A stretch of DNA of 64,000 nt, from contig PYIU01000001.1 of NCBI GenBank assembly GCA_003415625.1, positions 7,752,210 through 7,816,209 of the forward strand, given 5' to 3'. Origin of the DNA: Aquanectria penicillioides. Its lineage: Eukaryota > Ascomycota > Sordariomycetes > Hypocreales > Nectriaceae. Positions 35,623-47,136 of this stretch are shown piece after piece (positions within the stretch are counted from its first letter, which is position 1; the number at the start of each line of letters is the position of its first letter). The notes below the pieces were generated by a model. That model had not been told where the DNA came from. It did no database searches and saw nothing but the letters and a program-made list of their open reading frames with translations. The position numbers were made by a program, and so were the translations under genes.

Positions 35623-36388
35623 TGGAGCAAACTTCAAGGTATGCGTGCCTTTCAACTCGAGCTTGAAGTGACGTATCGGTACTAGCCATTCTCTAGGTTT
35701 CTTGGGTCGTTTACATGAATGAAGGATAGCTCCAAGCCAAGGACACAATAGCAGCTGTCTTTTGATGAGGCGTAAGCAGTTGGCTGACCGGAGGCCCTAT
35801 GTGGAGGCTGTAAGCGGGAATGCAAAGAGCGTATAGAATGAGTGAAGCCATGAATAAAATCCTGCTTGAATCTCAATTCGTACCAATTTCCTATTTAATT
35901 ATGAAGAAATGTTGTGACACCAGTGATATTTTTGCATTGTCGATCTGATTGACGTCGGCGTAGCCAGTAAGTGGTAAGCCACCCGTTTCAAAACACATTT
36001 CACTATCCGTCTGTATCAATTGTGGTTCCGAATGAGGCAAACGACAGCTAGTACATGATTGACGGAATCTGATGATCGACGGGTGATATTCTTGCCAATT
36101 CCACTGTTGGATATCATGGAGCTATTACACCACAAATTATATTATGTCCCTGTCCGTTGATGGCACTTTTTAAAGCTGGGGGCTGTTCGTTGAATTTTAC
36201 CCTGTATCACGCCCACTGTGAACAGTGTGGCTGCGCCTCTCCAATATTCCTTATCGTCACGTGACCAGCTCCTCATCTCCAACGCCACACCACGACGCCG
36301 AGACGTACGCCAAGCCAAACATCCCAGCCAGAGTCACCACTACAACTGGCTAGGGTTACACGCCGCAGCCTTCTAGACTCCCAGCAGC
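35623..36388. other. Intergenic
   Basis: About 770 bp: 3' flank of the peptide gene and promoter of the Zn2Cys6 gene, including a CACGTGACC E-box-like site near 36257. No gene seen. Confidence 0.55.
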
Positions 36389-38094
36389 ATGGTGGGAGTG
36401 TCAGGGCGATCTATCGCGTGCCATACGTGCAAGCGAAGGAAAGTTCGGGTAACACTCCCCGCAGCCTTTGCGCTGTGAACTAATCAACCCCTCTGCTAAC
36501 TCCAGGCTCTACAATAGTGCGGTGGTGAGAAACCTGCTTGTCGGGTCTGCATCCGCTCGGGCCGCTCGTGCGCAGGCTACCAGAGAAACCACGCCTTCAT
36601 CCTATCCTCATACACCGTGTCAAGCGACACTGCGCCGACCAAGAGCGCAGATCAACTCACTAATGAAGTCGATCCTATCCCTGTGCACCTATCACGGTGG
36701 AAGAAGAGCTCTGCAGATACAAGAATCTCTGCTCCCATGAGGCAGCGCGCTCGCAACAATCGGCCACAACCCCAAGTTTCTGCTCTTCCCCTTGCAGTAT
36801 CTTCTCGAAACACTGTTCGAGATCAATTTATAGCATTGTTCATCGATGACCAGTGCCCATCACACATCATCAGCCATGCTGTCCCGAGCTCCCACCGCAG
36901 ATGGCTGTTCAAGTTAGCTAGTCTTCCGTCGCTTAACCCTGTCCTCGAGGATGCCATGTTGGCTGTCTGTTCTGCGAGGCTTGGGCAGCAGGATGGACAA
37001 GAAGCGCTTAGACAAAAGAGTCTGGCAATGTATACAATGGGGCTGCGAAAGCTCCAGCGCGCCATTGACGATCCAGTTTTACGATTTGACGAACAGACCA
37101 TCACGGCGTGTATGGTGTTGGGAATTTATGAATTTTTCGAGTGCCCGGGACGGATGACTGATGCATACATGACACACTACCGTGGGGCAATGGAAATCAT
37201 TCGACAGCGAGGAGCAGAAGCGCATAACAAGGGTTTGGCTCACGATATATTTCAAACTTTGCGAATGCACGCCGTAAGTTGTAACCAAATAGCGAGGCTC
37301 CCCTTCAAGGCTCTAAAATACAATAGATTTTCCATGGCCTACGGCAACGTCGAGTCACGTTCCTGTCACAACCTGATTGGATAATAAAACCATGGAACTT
37401 GGCATCGAAGGAACCACACGACCTCCTCCTGGACATATTTTTAGAGATCCCCGGTATTATGCATGGAATAGACGATTTATCTAACACTTTTAGACCCCAA
37501 GAGGCTTTTGCAGCTGGATTGAGCATAATTACCCGATGCCTTGACATCGGCGAAAGGCTTGGAAATTGGCTGTCCGCGTTTCAGAGTGCCACCGCGGGTC
37601 CCTCATATTCACCTGAGCTGTCAACGCAAGCCAGCTTGACTGACTCCCCAGACCTGGGCAAGCTATTTCCAATATCATTCAGCTTCCAGAATTTTTCTGT
37701 GGCAGAAACCATGGTTTTGTATTGGACCATGAGAGTTCTGGTGCATTCCCATATCTGCGCAACATATAGAAGGTTGCTTGTACTCCAAGAGGGCTCGAGC
37801 TACCAAGTAGGGAATGGAGGTACTCTACAATATTCTGCAGGTGATATCCTTTCCCGCTTGCGTCACCAAGGTGAATTGGTACAAACATCAGCTCGCCACA
37901 TCTGCCAGTCTGTTGAGTATTTCTTTCGGGACACGTTCAAGAGTATTGGCTCCAGCACAATTCTGACCCCGTTGATTGTAACACGGGCAGTATTTTCTCA
38001 CATGCCGGGAGATTGGATCCGAGAGCAGGCTTGGATCAACGAGAAATTGGGCCAGATACAGGGCATTGGTGCCGCATTTGTTGCATCATTATGA
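36389..38094 (+). CDS. Zn2Cys6 transcription factor
   Basis: Exons 36389-36448, 36518-37273 and 37327-38094 give 527 residues. The 60-bp first exon encodes half of the zinc cluster and the second exon completes it: C-x2-C-x6-C-x6-C-x2-C-x6-C, with the basic KRRKVR between Cys2 and Cys3. This fixes both the ATG and the first acceptor at 36517 (an earlier AG would leave an in-frame TAG). The rest resembles the fungal-specific regulator middle domain (DUF3468-type) with 'PVLEDAMLAVCSARLG' and 'ACMVLGIYEFFE'. A nuclear DNA-binding regulator. The nearest possible targets are the peptide gene upstream and the oxidoreductase downstream, but no link is proven. Confidence 0.9.
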
Positions 38095-38696
38095 GTCAGA
38101 CGCAACCAACCACTCCAACACTGGAGTAAAGAGAAAATATCAAAAAATCGCACATGACTACATCTTCTTACCACAGAACGTTCAAATGCCCGGCAGAGCC
38201 TGTAAATCAAATGTCTTTCTGTTTGTAAAGAATATTGGGAATAATACATCACACTCCCAAGGGGTTTCGGCCGCTGTGGATAATTGAGCCATTAGTGATG
38301 CGTCTTGTTCTGTCTTGAGATTCCTAAAACACTGGATTTGAAATACCAAGAGTGCTCCAAATCTGACCAAAAGAAAGCATTCTAATTTGCCAATTGATGT
38401 TGAAGTTTGGTGGTTGATGAGAACGTTGGATTTGAATATGTGTAACACATAACGTTATAGTCTCACCCTCAGTCTGGGATCAGGGATGCTTATAAATTGA
38501 CGGTGGAGAGCTGGATGGGCCGTCATGTATTACAAATCAACAACTATAAATTCTCTCCTTATCTTGCACGTAGTGTTCGTACAATTTCATTCCATAGATA
38601 AAATATTGTTTCGTGGCTGATTGATTGTTTGACTGCAAGCAAGACTCTTCAGTCTTCCATCAGACCCAATTCACCCTAATCCCCCCACTTCGGAAA
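38095..38696. other. Intergenic
   Basis: About 600 bp between two co-directional genes. A 'TATAAATT' box lies at about 38491, and the region just before the oxidoreductase ATG is CT/CCC-rich. No gene seen. Confidence 0.55.
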
Positions 38697-39862
38697 ATGG
38701 ACCAGACTATACCTCACACCACAAAACAATGGAATGTTGTCGGGAATGATGGATTCGATTGCCTCAAATTAAGTCAACAGCCAATCCCAGAATTCGGTGA
38801 TACCCAGGTCCTGGTCAAGAGTGAGTTTTAATCCATCTCAAATACTGCTGTAACGAACATCAACTTATGAAATGATAGTCCAAGGAGCATCCATCAATGT
38901 AATTTTGACATTCCACTATTTCTTTATCAGATGATTAATTGTATTGATAGTACCGAGATATTATGATTGCTCGAGGAGAGTACCCTTTTGCCTTAAAGCC
39001 AGATGTGGTACCTGGCTCTGATGGAGCTGGAACCGTCCTAGCGGTCGGCAAACACGTCACACGTTTTAAGCCAGGCGATCACGTCGTCACCATCATCAAT
39101 CAGACACACCTTGCTGGCTCAATCAATCCGAAATCGGCGCAGTCAGGATTGGGGGGTGCGCTCGATGGCACGTTCCGAACAATTGGTGCCTTTGATGAGC
39201 AAGGTTTAGTGGCCATGCCAAAAGGATTGACATTCACTGAGGCTGCAACCCTAAGCTGCGCAGGTCTAACGGCATGGAACGCCTTGTTTGGTTTGGTTGG
39301 CAAAAGGGTCAGCCCAGGTCAATGGGTGCTCACTCAAGGCACTGGTGGAGTTAGCATTTTTGCACTCCAGTTTGCAAAGGCGGCCGGCGCCAGAGTAATA
39401 GCCACAACTAGCTCAGAGGCCAAGGCAAAACTTCTCAGGAGACTTGGGGCTGATCACATCATCAACTATCGCGAGACGCCTGAATGGGGACCTGTGGTCA
39501 AAGCTCTGACCGGAGATGCTGGGGTTGATCTCGTGGTTGATGTTACAGGTCCGGTTTCGTTGGCGCAGAGCGTGGCATGTCTGAAGCTGGATGCTACTAT
39601 TTGTCTTATTGGGTCGGTTGGAGGAAATGAAAAAGAGCAACCAGGCTTGTTCAACTGCTGGTCAAGCCTTTTCACTGCTCGTGGCGTATGGGTTGGAAAT
39701 CGGGTTCAGATGGAGGAAATGTGCCAGGCGATTGAAGCTGACCTTGATAAATTGCGACCAGTAGTCGACCCAAAAGTGTTCAAACTAGAACAATTAAAAG
39801 AAGCCTTCGAGCATCAGTCGTCGGGTATGCATCAGGGCAAGGTTTGCATTGACATTGCTTAA
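38697..39862 (+). CDS. Medium-chain dehydrogenase/reductase (zinc-type ADH-like)
   Basis: Exons 38697-38820, 38879-38898 and 38951-39862 give 351 residues; the middle exon is only 20 bp. Motifs: 'NYRDIMIARGEYPF', 'VVPGSDGAGTVLAVG', 'FKPGDHV' in the catalytic domain, and the Rossmann 'GTGGVSIFALQFAKAAGARVIATTSS' split as TQGTGGVSIF / AKAAGARVIATT. The Cys/His ligands of the catalytic zinc and the four-Cys structural zinc lobe are absent, as in the YogA-like NADP-dependent reductase group. Probable NAD(P)H-dependent oxidoreductase of unknown small-molecule substrate. Confidence 0.88.
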
Positions 39863-39972
39863 GATAGGAGATTGAGATTCAGATCAAATATGGCACTACG
39901 GTTTTGATCTCGCTATGAGACAAAGGGGATCCTTGTTACGCTGCAGCATTTGGGGATCTTTGAATTGAAGCG

Positions 39973-42900
39973 TTAGACACCTTCCCCTTCAAGCTCGCAC
40001 ACCCGAATATCTCGAACCCAGTGGGTGTTGAGTATTGCGGAGGCACTTGGGCGATATGGAGGGTCAGGACTGAGCATCGAATACATATGATTTCGGGCTC
40101 CAACCTGTATCTCATTGTCAGAAACATGCCAATAAAGATAAATAGCTTGAAGACTAACTCGTGAAAGAACCTCAATCGGTCCGTAGCCATCGTTGTCGAT
40201 TGATCTATCCCGAAGGTATCGATCGTACAGTTCATTATTACCCGGTATCGCTACTGGCCATAGTCGACAACCAGTCTTCATTGCCATGAAGATGACAGCG
40301 CAGGACCATATATCTGCAAGAAAGCCATCGAATTCCTCTGAGATGTATTGTTCAGGGGCCGCGTATGGAGTGGTATTTGGCAATCCTCCGACGCATGGAG
40401 AAGAGGATCGTTTGGCTGACTGGAAATCAGCAATCTTTAGAGTTCCGTTTGCGCCAACTAAGAGATTCTCTGGCTCAAGATTGAGATGAGCGATGTCCAT
40501 TCTATGTATGTAAGCAACCCCTCGCAGGAGCTGCTTGAAAAAGCAATCGGCTTCTGAAGCGTCTAGCTTTCCTCGTGAGATAATATGCAAGTAGAGGTTT
40601 CCCGCATGATAGTATTCCATGATTTCGCAATGGTTACCTTCTTCATCTTGAAGAAGATCAAGGGTATGTATGACGTTTGGATGTCGGAGAGATCGAACGA
40701 TTTCCCACTTTTCAGTTACTCGTGTGGTATACCGGTTCTGAGACTCTTCAGCGCGGCGATGGAAGCATTTTACTGCAAACAAGGTGTCGGTACGACCTAT
40801 TTCTTTTTTGTGAGAGACACTGAGTGTCATTGATCGACCTTTGCCAAGAACCTCAAGATAATCGCCGTATTTCTTAGAGAAGTTGGAAAGAGGATGAAAT
40901 GTGCTGCCTCTCTTTTCTGCACGGAGCCCCGCTATCCACTGTGCGATGTTGTTGGCATCTGGCGCGCCCTGCCAACTCGTAGATGGCTTCTCCTCTTGAA
41001 TTATTTGTCTCAGTTCATGTCGGTGACCCTGATTTACGTCAGGGGTCCATGATAATCCCTGAGTTTCCTCTCCACTCTTGTGAGACTTGCGCTTCCTGGG
41101 TAGGGCTGATTTCCCTCCAGTCTGCCAGTCATGTTTTTCGTCTGCCGGATATGGGCGAAACACTATCCGGTGTTCAGAATCCGAATCAGGCGCGAATAAA
41201 TGATCAGCGAGGGCTGGATAACCTCCTTCACGAATCCCGATGTTGAAATGTTCATCATCCTCAAAAATAAGACTAGAATTTGCGGAATGGGCCCCGCTAG
41301 CATTTGCTTTGGTCCCAGACCTTTGAGCCCGAGTTGAGATGTTAGGACCTCCAACATCCTCTTTTCCATTGCGAGGCAAAGCAAATAGAGCTATGTCCTC
41401 CATGTGGCATGCTAGGTGATTCTGCAGTGTGGCCAAGGAGAGAACCTCGCCACAAACAAAACACGATTCCTCTTGCTCATCTGTGATTTTCGCCGAATTA
41501 CAGAGATCGACGATGAGATCTAACTGTGTAGGCGAAATTGTCTCTCCGTAGTGATTTTGGAGGTGAGTTGAGATTTCCATACGGTTGGGGCAGACTTCGA
41601 AGCACTTCTTGCAGACATATTCACGTCGATGAATCTGAAGCTCATGATGAATCCAGTCTGCACGAGTGGGATATAGTTTTCCGGAATTCTGGCAATCTTC
41701 GAACGTGCAGATATAGGGATTGAGATCAAGAAATACGTGACGCCTATGAATCTAAAGTCAGTTGCGAACTTGTTGCTACGGCTTACCACTCACATCCATG
41801 ATTCTCTATTCCTCATCTCGTACGAACTAAGACATACTCTACAGTACGGGCATGAAAAGGTAGTAGCCGTATCTTCTCCTTTTGGTGGATTTGGAATGGA
41901 ACTTGATATAGTTTCAATTCTGGGTGGAGCATTGTTTCCTGAACTTAGCCGAAGGTTGATCGGTGTGTCAATGCCCGATAAAGGAGTTGGAGAGAGATTT
42001 TCTGTCCATGTTACCGTTATTTCTCTGTCGTGTGGGGGACCAGGGCCAGATCGAGTTGAGTACGTTGAATTAGCTGGTAATTCCGAATTTTCTGACGTCG
42101 TCTGGTAAGTACGACGCCCTAGGACGAGTAGAAAAGGCTTACCGAGTTTGCCCATATCCTGGCGAGGTCGATCTGGATGATGAACCCAATATTGAAGCTG
42201 CTCGCGCCGTGCTGTATTTGCTCTTGCAAGCCGTTGACAAAACCATATAATGTCATCTAATGGCTGCCCTATTTCTCGTTGCACTGTGATTGTGGGTGGT
42301 GCAGCCGTTTCATCCCAAAATGCCACCTTCCTTCTACTTTTACTAATGCTGCGCCAATGTAATACCTTGTCTAAAACGTGAGCTTCGTCCGAGGAACTGA
42401 GAGCGGCAATTAGTGAAGTTGAATGTAGGTCAGTAGTTACTGAGGCCTTTGGATCTGCCCTTTCAGTCCTAATATCCTTGTTTTCTACCATTGGACGCCG
42501 TAATAAGGCTGATATATCATAAAGAGATCGGATCTGATCCCTGATTTGCTGAAAGAGGAGACATATTTTTGGCATTCTATGGTTTCCATGGCTCTCATTA
42601 TCTCCTCCTTTAGAATCCGAGTCAACACTAACGCTGCTGATGGAGTCATAGTCAGAGCCGAGACTTGGTGTGTGTTTTCTTGATGCTATGGACGTCGCTG
42701 AGTATTTACATCAGTTTAATATCTCAAAGCATAAATCAAGTGACTTACCTTGTTCATTAAGAACTATTAATCTCCTCAGTACTCCACTGAGTATGTCCTT
42801 GAGTTCGCTGTCGTGCCTGACTGTGGTATCAAGAGACCCTCGAGCATCAGCCGGAAAGTCTGCCTTGGTTTGATTACCCCATATCTTCATCCTGCCATAC

Positions 42901-43055
42901 TCCTCGAATATGTCGGAGGATGAAACCTGGCGAAGGTGAACGACACGACAGTTTGAATCGCTGAAAGCTAGTTGAAGAGAACAGAAGGTATGCATGCATT
43001 CGCGATATAGTTCGGATATCGAGGGCTCCTTCGCCGGAGTCGAGAGGCTCGTCAT
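39973..43055 (-). CDS. C2H2-type zinc-finger protein with C-terminal pseudokinase
   Basis: Exons 43055-42749, 42697-41794 and 41743-39973 give 993 residues. The N-terminal third resembles the helical N-terminus of fungal 'acuF-like C2H2' proteins. The central region (about 385-510) has consecutive Cys/His fingers: CPYC, CTFEDC with 'HHELQIH', CKKC, CFVC with 'HLACH'. A kinase fold follows (about 690-970): 'VLGKG', FAVKCF (Lys kept), EIMEYY, then HLNLEPEN instead of HRDLKPEN, DFQ instead of DFG, and an intact APE and DIWS. The catalytic Asp is Asn, so activity is doubtful. It is transcribed head-to-head with the DUF7580 gene (502 bp apart). I infer a signalling adaptor. The acceptor at 41744 was chosen because it restores the finger frame. 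Confidence 0.85.
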
Positions 43056-43557
43056 GGCGGCGAGCCAAGCAGATAGCAGCTATCAATATGTGCCGCGGAG
43101 TCTTTGCAGGAATACCGTGAACATCTTGAATATATGCGAAGTGGTCGAGGATAAGTGACTCTTTGGCCCTCTTATCGGCCCCGTCTTCGTTGATCAGGTG
43201 GGGAGTGAATGAAGGATGCGTTGAGTGATTGTAGAGCAAGTTCCGAACCAATGAAGATCGATCATTTGATGCTGCGTGATATCTTCGCCTTGCTGACACC
43301 CCAGTCATGGAGTCAACGTCATCTTTCACGTCGAGTCGGCGGATGGTTATGCCGAAGAGATTGATTTAGCCGCACCTAAGTTGACGAGGTTAGGTCTTGG
43401 CAGGCTTGTCCCCGCTCCATTGATAACTGGATCCAAGTCACACTGTCTTTGAATTGTCGATTGTCACATCCACATACGTCCCTTTTGCTACTGCTCTGCA
43501 ACTAGCACTCCTTCCAAATTCTGCATTGGTAATTCTTGTGCAGAAAGCCGTGCGATC
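43056..43557. promoter_or_regulatory. Bidirectional promoter region
   Basis: 502 bp between the start codons of two divergent genes that both encode kinase-like folds. A 151-codon minus-strand frame (43329-42874) overlaps it but has no known domain and runs into the other gene's first exon in a different frame. Confidence 0.5.
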
Positions 43558-45364
43558 ATGGCTGAAGTTGCAGGGCTGGTTCTTGGTGGAACCCCACTCA
43601 TAATATGGGCTCTCGAGAAATATGCAGAGCCCTTTGAGGCGTATCATCATTATCGCACATCAATAGAAACACTCCGGACAAACATGATACTGCAGAATAG
43701 GCAGCTTCAAACTACTCTAAGAAATATCGGATTGGGGAATAAGCCTTCGGCGGAGGAGCTGCGCGAATGCTTGGAGGACAAATTCCCAGATATCTCTCGA
43801 GAGCTAATTCTCATTATCCAACGCATGGATGCAACAATAGCTGGGCTTATGAAGACTTTGGAACTCGATGTCAATGGTAAGGTATGAGATGCTGCGTTGT
43901 CACTATCATCCCCTTGTAACGTGATACCAAACCAGAACATACACTAATTTCACAATAGACGAGCAGTCTGCCAGGAAAGGTTCAGTGGGAATGGCGGCGA
44001 GTGAAGCATGGGCTCAGCACCAAAAGGTCTAACAAAATTGTCGAAGACCTTCGTCATTGCAACGAAGACTTGAGAAGAGCTCTCGAGAAACCAGAGGTGC
44101 CTGCAGAAGATGACAGCCGGAAAGTGCAAGATCTCAAACGCCGCTTTAGCGCCCAACGCTGCAGCTCTATCCGCCGGAGCTTCCACTCCCTTCACAGGGC
44201 CTTGGGGAATGGATTCCAATGTGACTGTTCTCCACCTCACCAAGCTGCTATCGAACTAGATTGGGTGGCATACGATTCTGAAGTGGCCCGATCTTTCAAA
44301 GTAGCCATCTCCTACACCAGACCCCCCCAATCGTCACAACGGCGTAGCTCATGGCGAAAGCTGTTCATTGCTACCGATACAACTGGTAAGATAGAGGAAA
44401 AGGAGACCCAACAACCGGAATATCCACCACTTCCACCAACTATCTCACCTTCGCAGTCATCCGTACGATCAAAAATTGCAAACTTCAGCTTTCGAACCTT
44501 GTTGCAAATACCCCCGCCGTCGCAAGTTTCGATACTTTTGGCCAAACCAGCGGCCTTGACACCTTCAACAAGTTCTCTTAGTCAAATAGCCAATCTATGC
44601 GATGCAATCTGCGTGGAATGTAGTCCATGGACTATGAAAGGGTTACTCAAAGACTCGGACCAGGATGAGGGTGGGCAATTCGCCATCAACCATAATCAGC
44701 TGCATCCATCAAGTATTATCAAGGCGGTTCCACTCAAGACACTACTCTCGCAAAATAGCAAGACATCTTCAAAGGTCAAGCCATATCATAGCCTATCTGC
44801 AAAGCAGAGGTACGGGATTGCTGCCTCAATAGCATGGTACTGCATCTGAGTGACAGTCTTTGGCTAGGCCACTACTGGGAAGAAAACCAAGTAGGATTTT
44901 TCCTTGAAAATAATCAAGAAGGGCCTGAAATAATCTCTCTGAACCCTTGTGCGTCGTACATTTTCAACTCTCCACGCAGCGCAGAGGAACCCCACACAAA
45001 TGACTTTGAACACCTCATTCCGAACAGGAGTATATTTGCGCTTGGCGTCTTACTCATTGAACTTTGCATCAATGAATCAATCATTGATATTCAAGAAACA
45101 ACCAAGAACTCAAAGGGGATCTCTGTATTGGATAACTACCAGGCTGCACTCAGCAAGCTCGATGATGTATACAGCCGTGCAGGAGACTCGTACGGGTATG
45201 CAGCAGAGCGGTGCGTCAAGTTTTCGTTTCAAGGACGAGACCTTTACAACACATTTCAGTTCTCTCATTTTCGGCACCAGTTTCATGACACTGTGGTTGC
45301 GCCTGTCCAAGCGACGTATCTAATGATGCCCGATTCTTATATGCCAGGGGTAGATGAGTCCTAG
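43558..45364 (+). CDS. DUF7580-type protein, frame interrupted near 44834
   Basis: Exons 43558-43881 and 43959 onward. The start MAEVAGLVLGGTPLIIWALE and the helix-rich region after it are typical of fungal DUF7580 proteins. A long linker leads to a C-terminal kinase-like fold: 'SAKQRYGIAASIAW', 'SLWLGHYW', 'IFALGVLLIELC'. The frame reads a TGA at 44847-44849, while the conserved sequence continues in the next frame from about 44834. One extra base near TGGTACTGC would give 576 residues. No splice sites can explain the shift. Either a young pseudogene or a sequence error. The N-terminal helices loosely resemble HeLo-type cell-death domains, which is inference. Confidence 0.7.
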
Positions 45365-45604
45365 GTATTCCAACAGTAGCAAGATTGTCAGAGAATTCTT
45401 TTCAGCCTTTTAGCGGACCCACCGAGCTGAGAACTACAAAAAGTCCAATGCCGCAGTCGGGGGACGTTGTGACGAGATGCGGTTCAAATAATCAACGAGA
45501 TTTCACGCATGGGGTAGAGCATGTCAGTACATCAACACATATCCGTAGCCAACTTCACGAATTAGCATTTGGAACGAATTATGCGTTGAAAGGGTATCAC
45601 GAGT

Positions 45605-46447
45605 TTATGAAGTCACCAACACAACTCCAGTTAAGACTGCAATTTTGGCTGCATTGTTTGCAACCTCCCCCCCCCTCTTGACAAGAGCTCCGAGGTCCTT
45701 GAAGCTCATATCCTCGTTGACAATGCGGATCATCGAGAAAACAGCCATCAGAGTACAACTTGGCCCCAGTTCTCCGGTCATTCCACTACCCATGAAAGTG
45801 AAGGTCACAATTACATTGTCCCATCTTCTCCACCAAGCTCGGCCAACCCATCTGGCAAGCTCATCTTCGTTGTCGGATGCACTGGTACTCATCCTCAGTA
45901 ATCTGAATTCAACAGTCTTTTCGGGTGTCTCACCCGGGGGTCAACGCTATTCAAAAGCCTCTAGTTGACTGCTGCCATCGGACTGGGGAACAGGGGCCTG
46001 GAATTTCCATCGATTCAACTTGAAGCCTGATTTCAAGTTCATCCTTCCGATGTGATTGGTAGCCTTTTCTTAGCCGGCAAGGCTGAGCGGAAAGGAATTG
46101 ATGTTTGGTTGCGAATGCAGAACCACAGCGAACTTTTCATGGCGATCGAAAGTCACGGCGTGAAGCGGAATGACATTTCCATCATGTTCTGTCACTAGTG
46201 CGAAATAGTATTTCAACAAGTCATTGCCTTGTCTGGCATACTGTAAAGTGAATGGTGATGGAAAATATCCGTAGAACCCTGGGGTGAAGAGAGGCTGAGA
46301 CCATTCATTTATCAGCGTGGGTGGTATTTCGTCGACATCGAGCGCCTTTTTCACCCCTAGAGTCTCTTCGGCAGAGGTCTTGTCCGGCTCCTAGTCCTGC
46401 TGCTTGGGTTTTGACCGCGAGCTAAAGACTCGTTTGAATCCTTTCAT
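45605..46447 (-). pseudogene. Relic of a conserved fungal protein with four RIP-type stops
   Basis: From the ATG at 46447 the same frame runs 281 codons without any indel but carries four stops: TAG at 46393-46391, TAA at 46072-46070, TAG at 45949-45947 and TGA at 45943-45941. Between them the sequence is clearly protein-like: 'FYGYFPSPFTLQYARQ', 'ALVTEHDGNVIPLH', 'FAVVLHSQPN', 'FTFMGSGMTGELG' match a conserved fungal family whose function I do not know. Each stop can be derived from a Gln, Trp or Arg codon by a C-to-T or G-to-A change. That is the signature of repeat-induced point mutation or cytosine deamination. Confidence 0.75.
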
Positions 46448-47136
46448 GGCAGGCGATTCAAGACGGGCCAGACCATGAATGATTGACGAATGGCTTGCGC
46501 TTGGAGGATCTCGTTTCCCAGCCAGACAATGGTGCAGCTTGAGCCAACTCGGACTGTTCCAGCAGCTCAGCTGTGATGGGCGTCGTGTCTCAGAGACTAG
46601 TCCGCATTTGAGATAATATAACATGACGCATCCACCAAATTATGCACCAACGTTGACAAGGCGTGATAACATTGGCTGACCTCACCACCTTCGTCTTCAG
46701 TGGGGATGGGATGTTTCTGCCCGCATGACGGACGCCGCAGCACCGCGGAAATCCAAAGGCGCATGAAACCATATCAAGCAACAAATATTCGTGAACACAC
46801 CTCCCGTAGCGCTGCTCTACTTGGTATTTCGCAATGCTATCATCTAAGAATCTCGCCCCTTATCTTCTTTTAGAGCGGTGGCGTTGTTTCTACGCCAAGC
46901 CACGAGTGACTGCAGTGGTTAATAATGCTTAAAATTCAGCCATCCCTGCTCATTTTCAATTCACGGGTCAATTCGGTAGTCGTTGACGGCATCCTCCATT
47001 CATCTCGAAAAATGCCTCGATAAGCGACCAATAAACATTCTTACAACGAGCTGAAAGACGTGCTAAACGTCATTGAATCTCTTCGAAAAAGACGGGCACT
47101 GCAACAGTCGCATTCCTTTAGCTCTTTTTACGCAAT
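46448..47136. other. Intergenic
   Basis: About 690 bp between the pseudogene and the F-box gene, including the latter's promoter. No gene seen. Confidence 0.55.

Noticed and set aside
42874..43329. 151-codon minus-strand frame overlapping the C2H2-pseudokinase start
   Set aside because: It overlaps a well-supported first exon in another frame and shows no recognisable domain.
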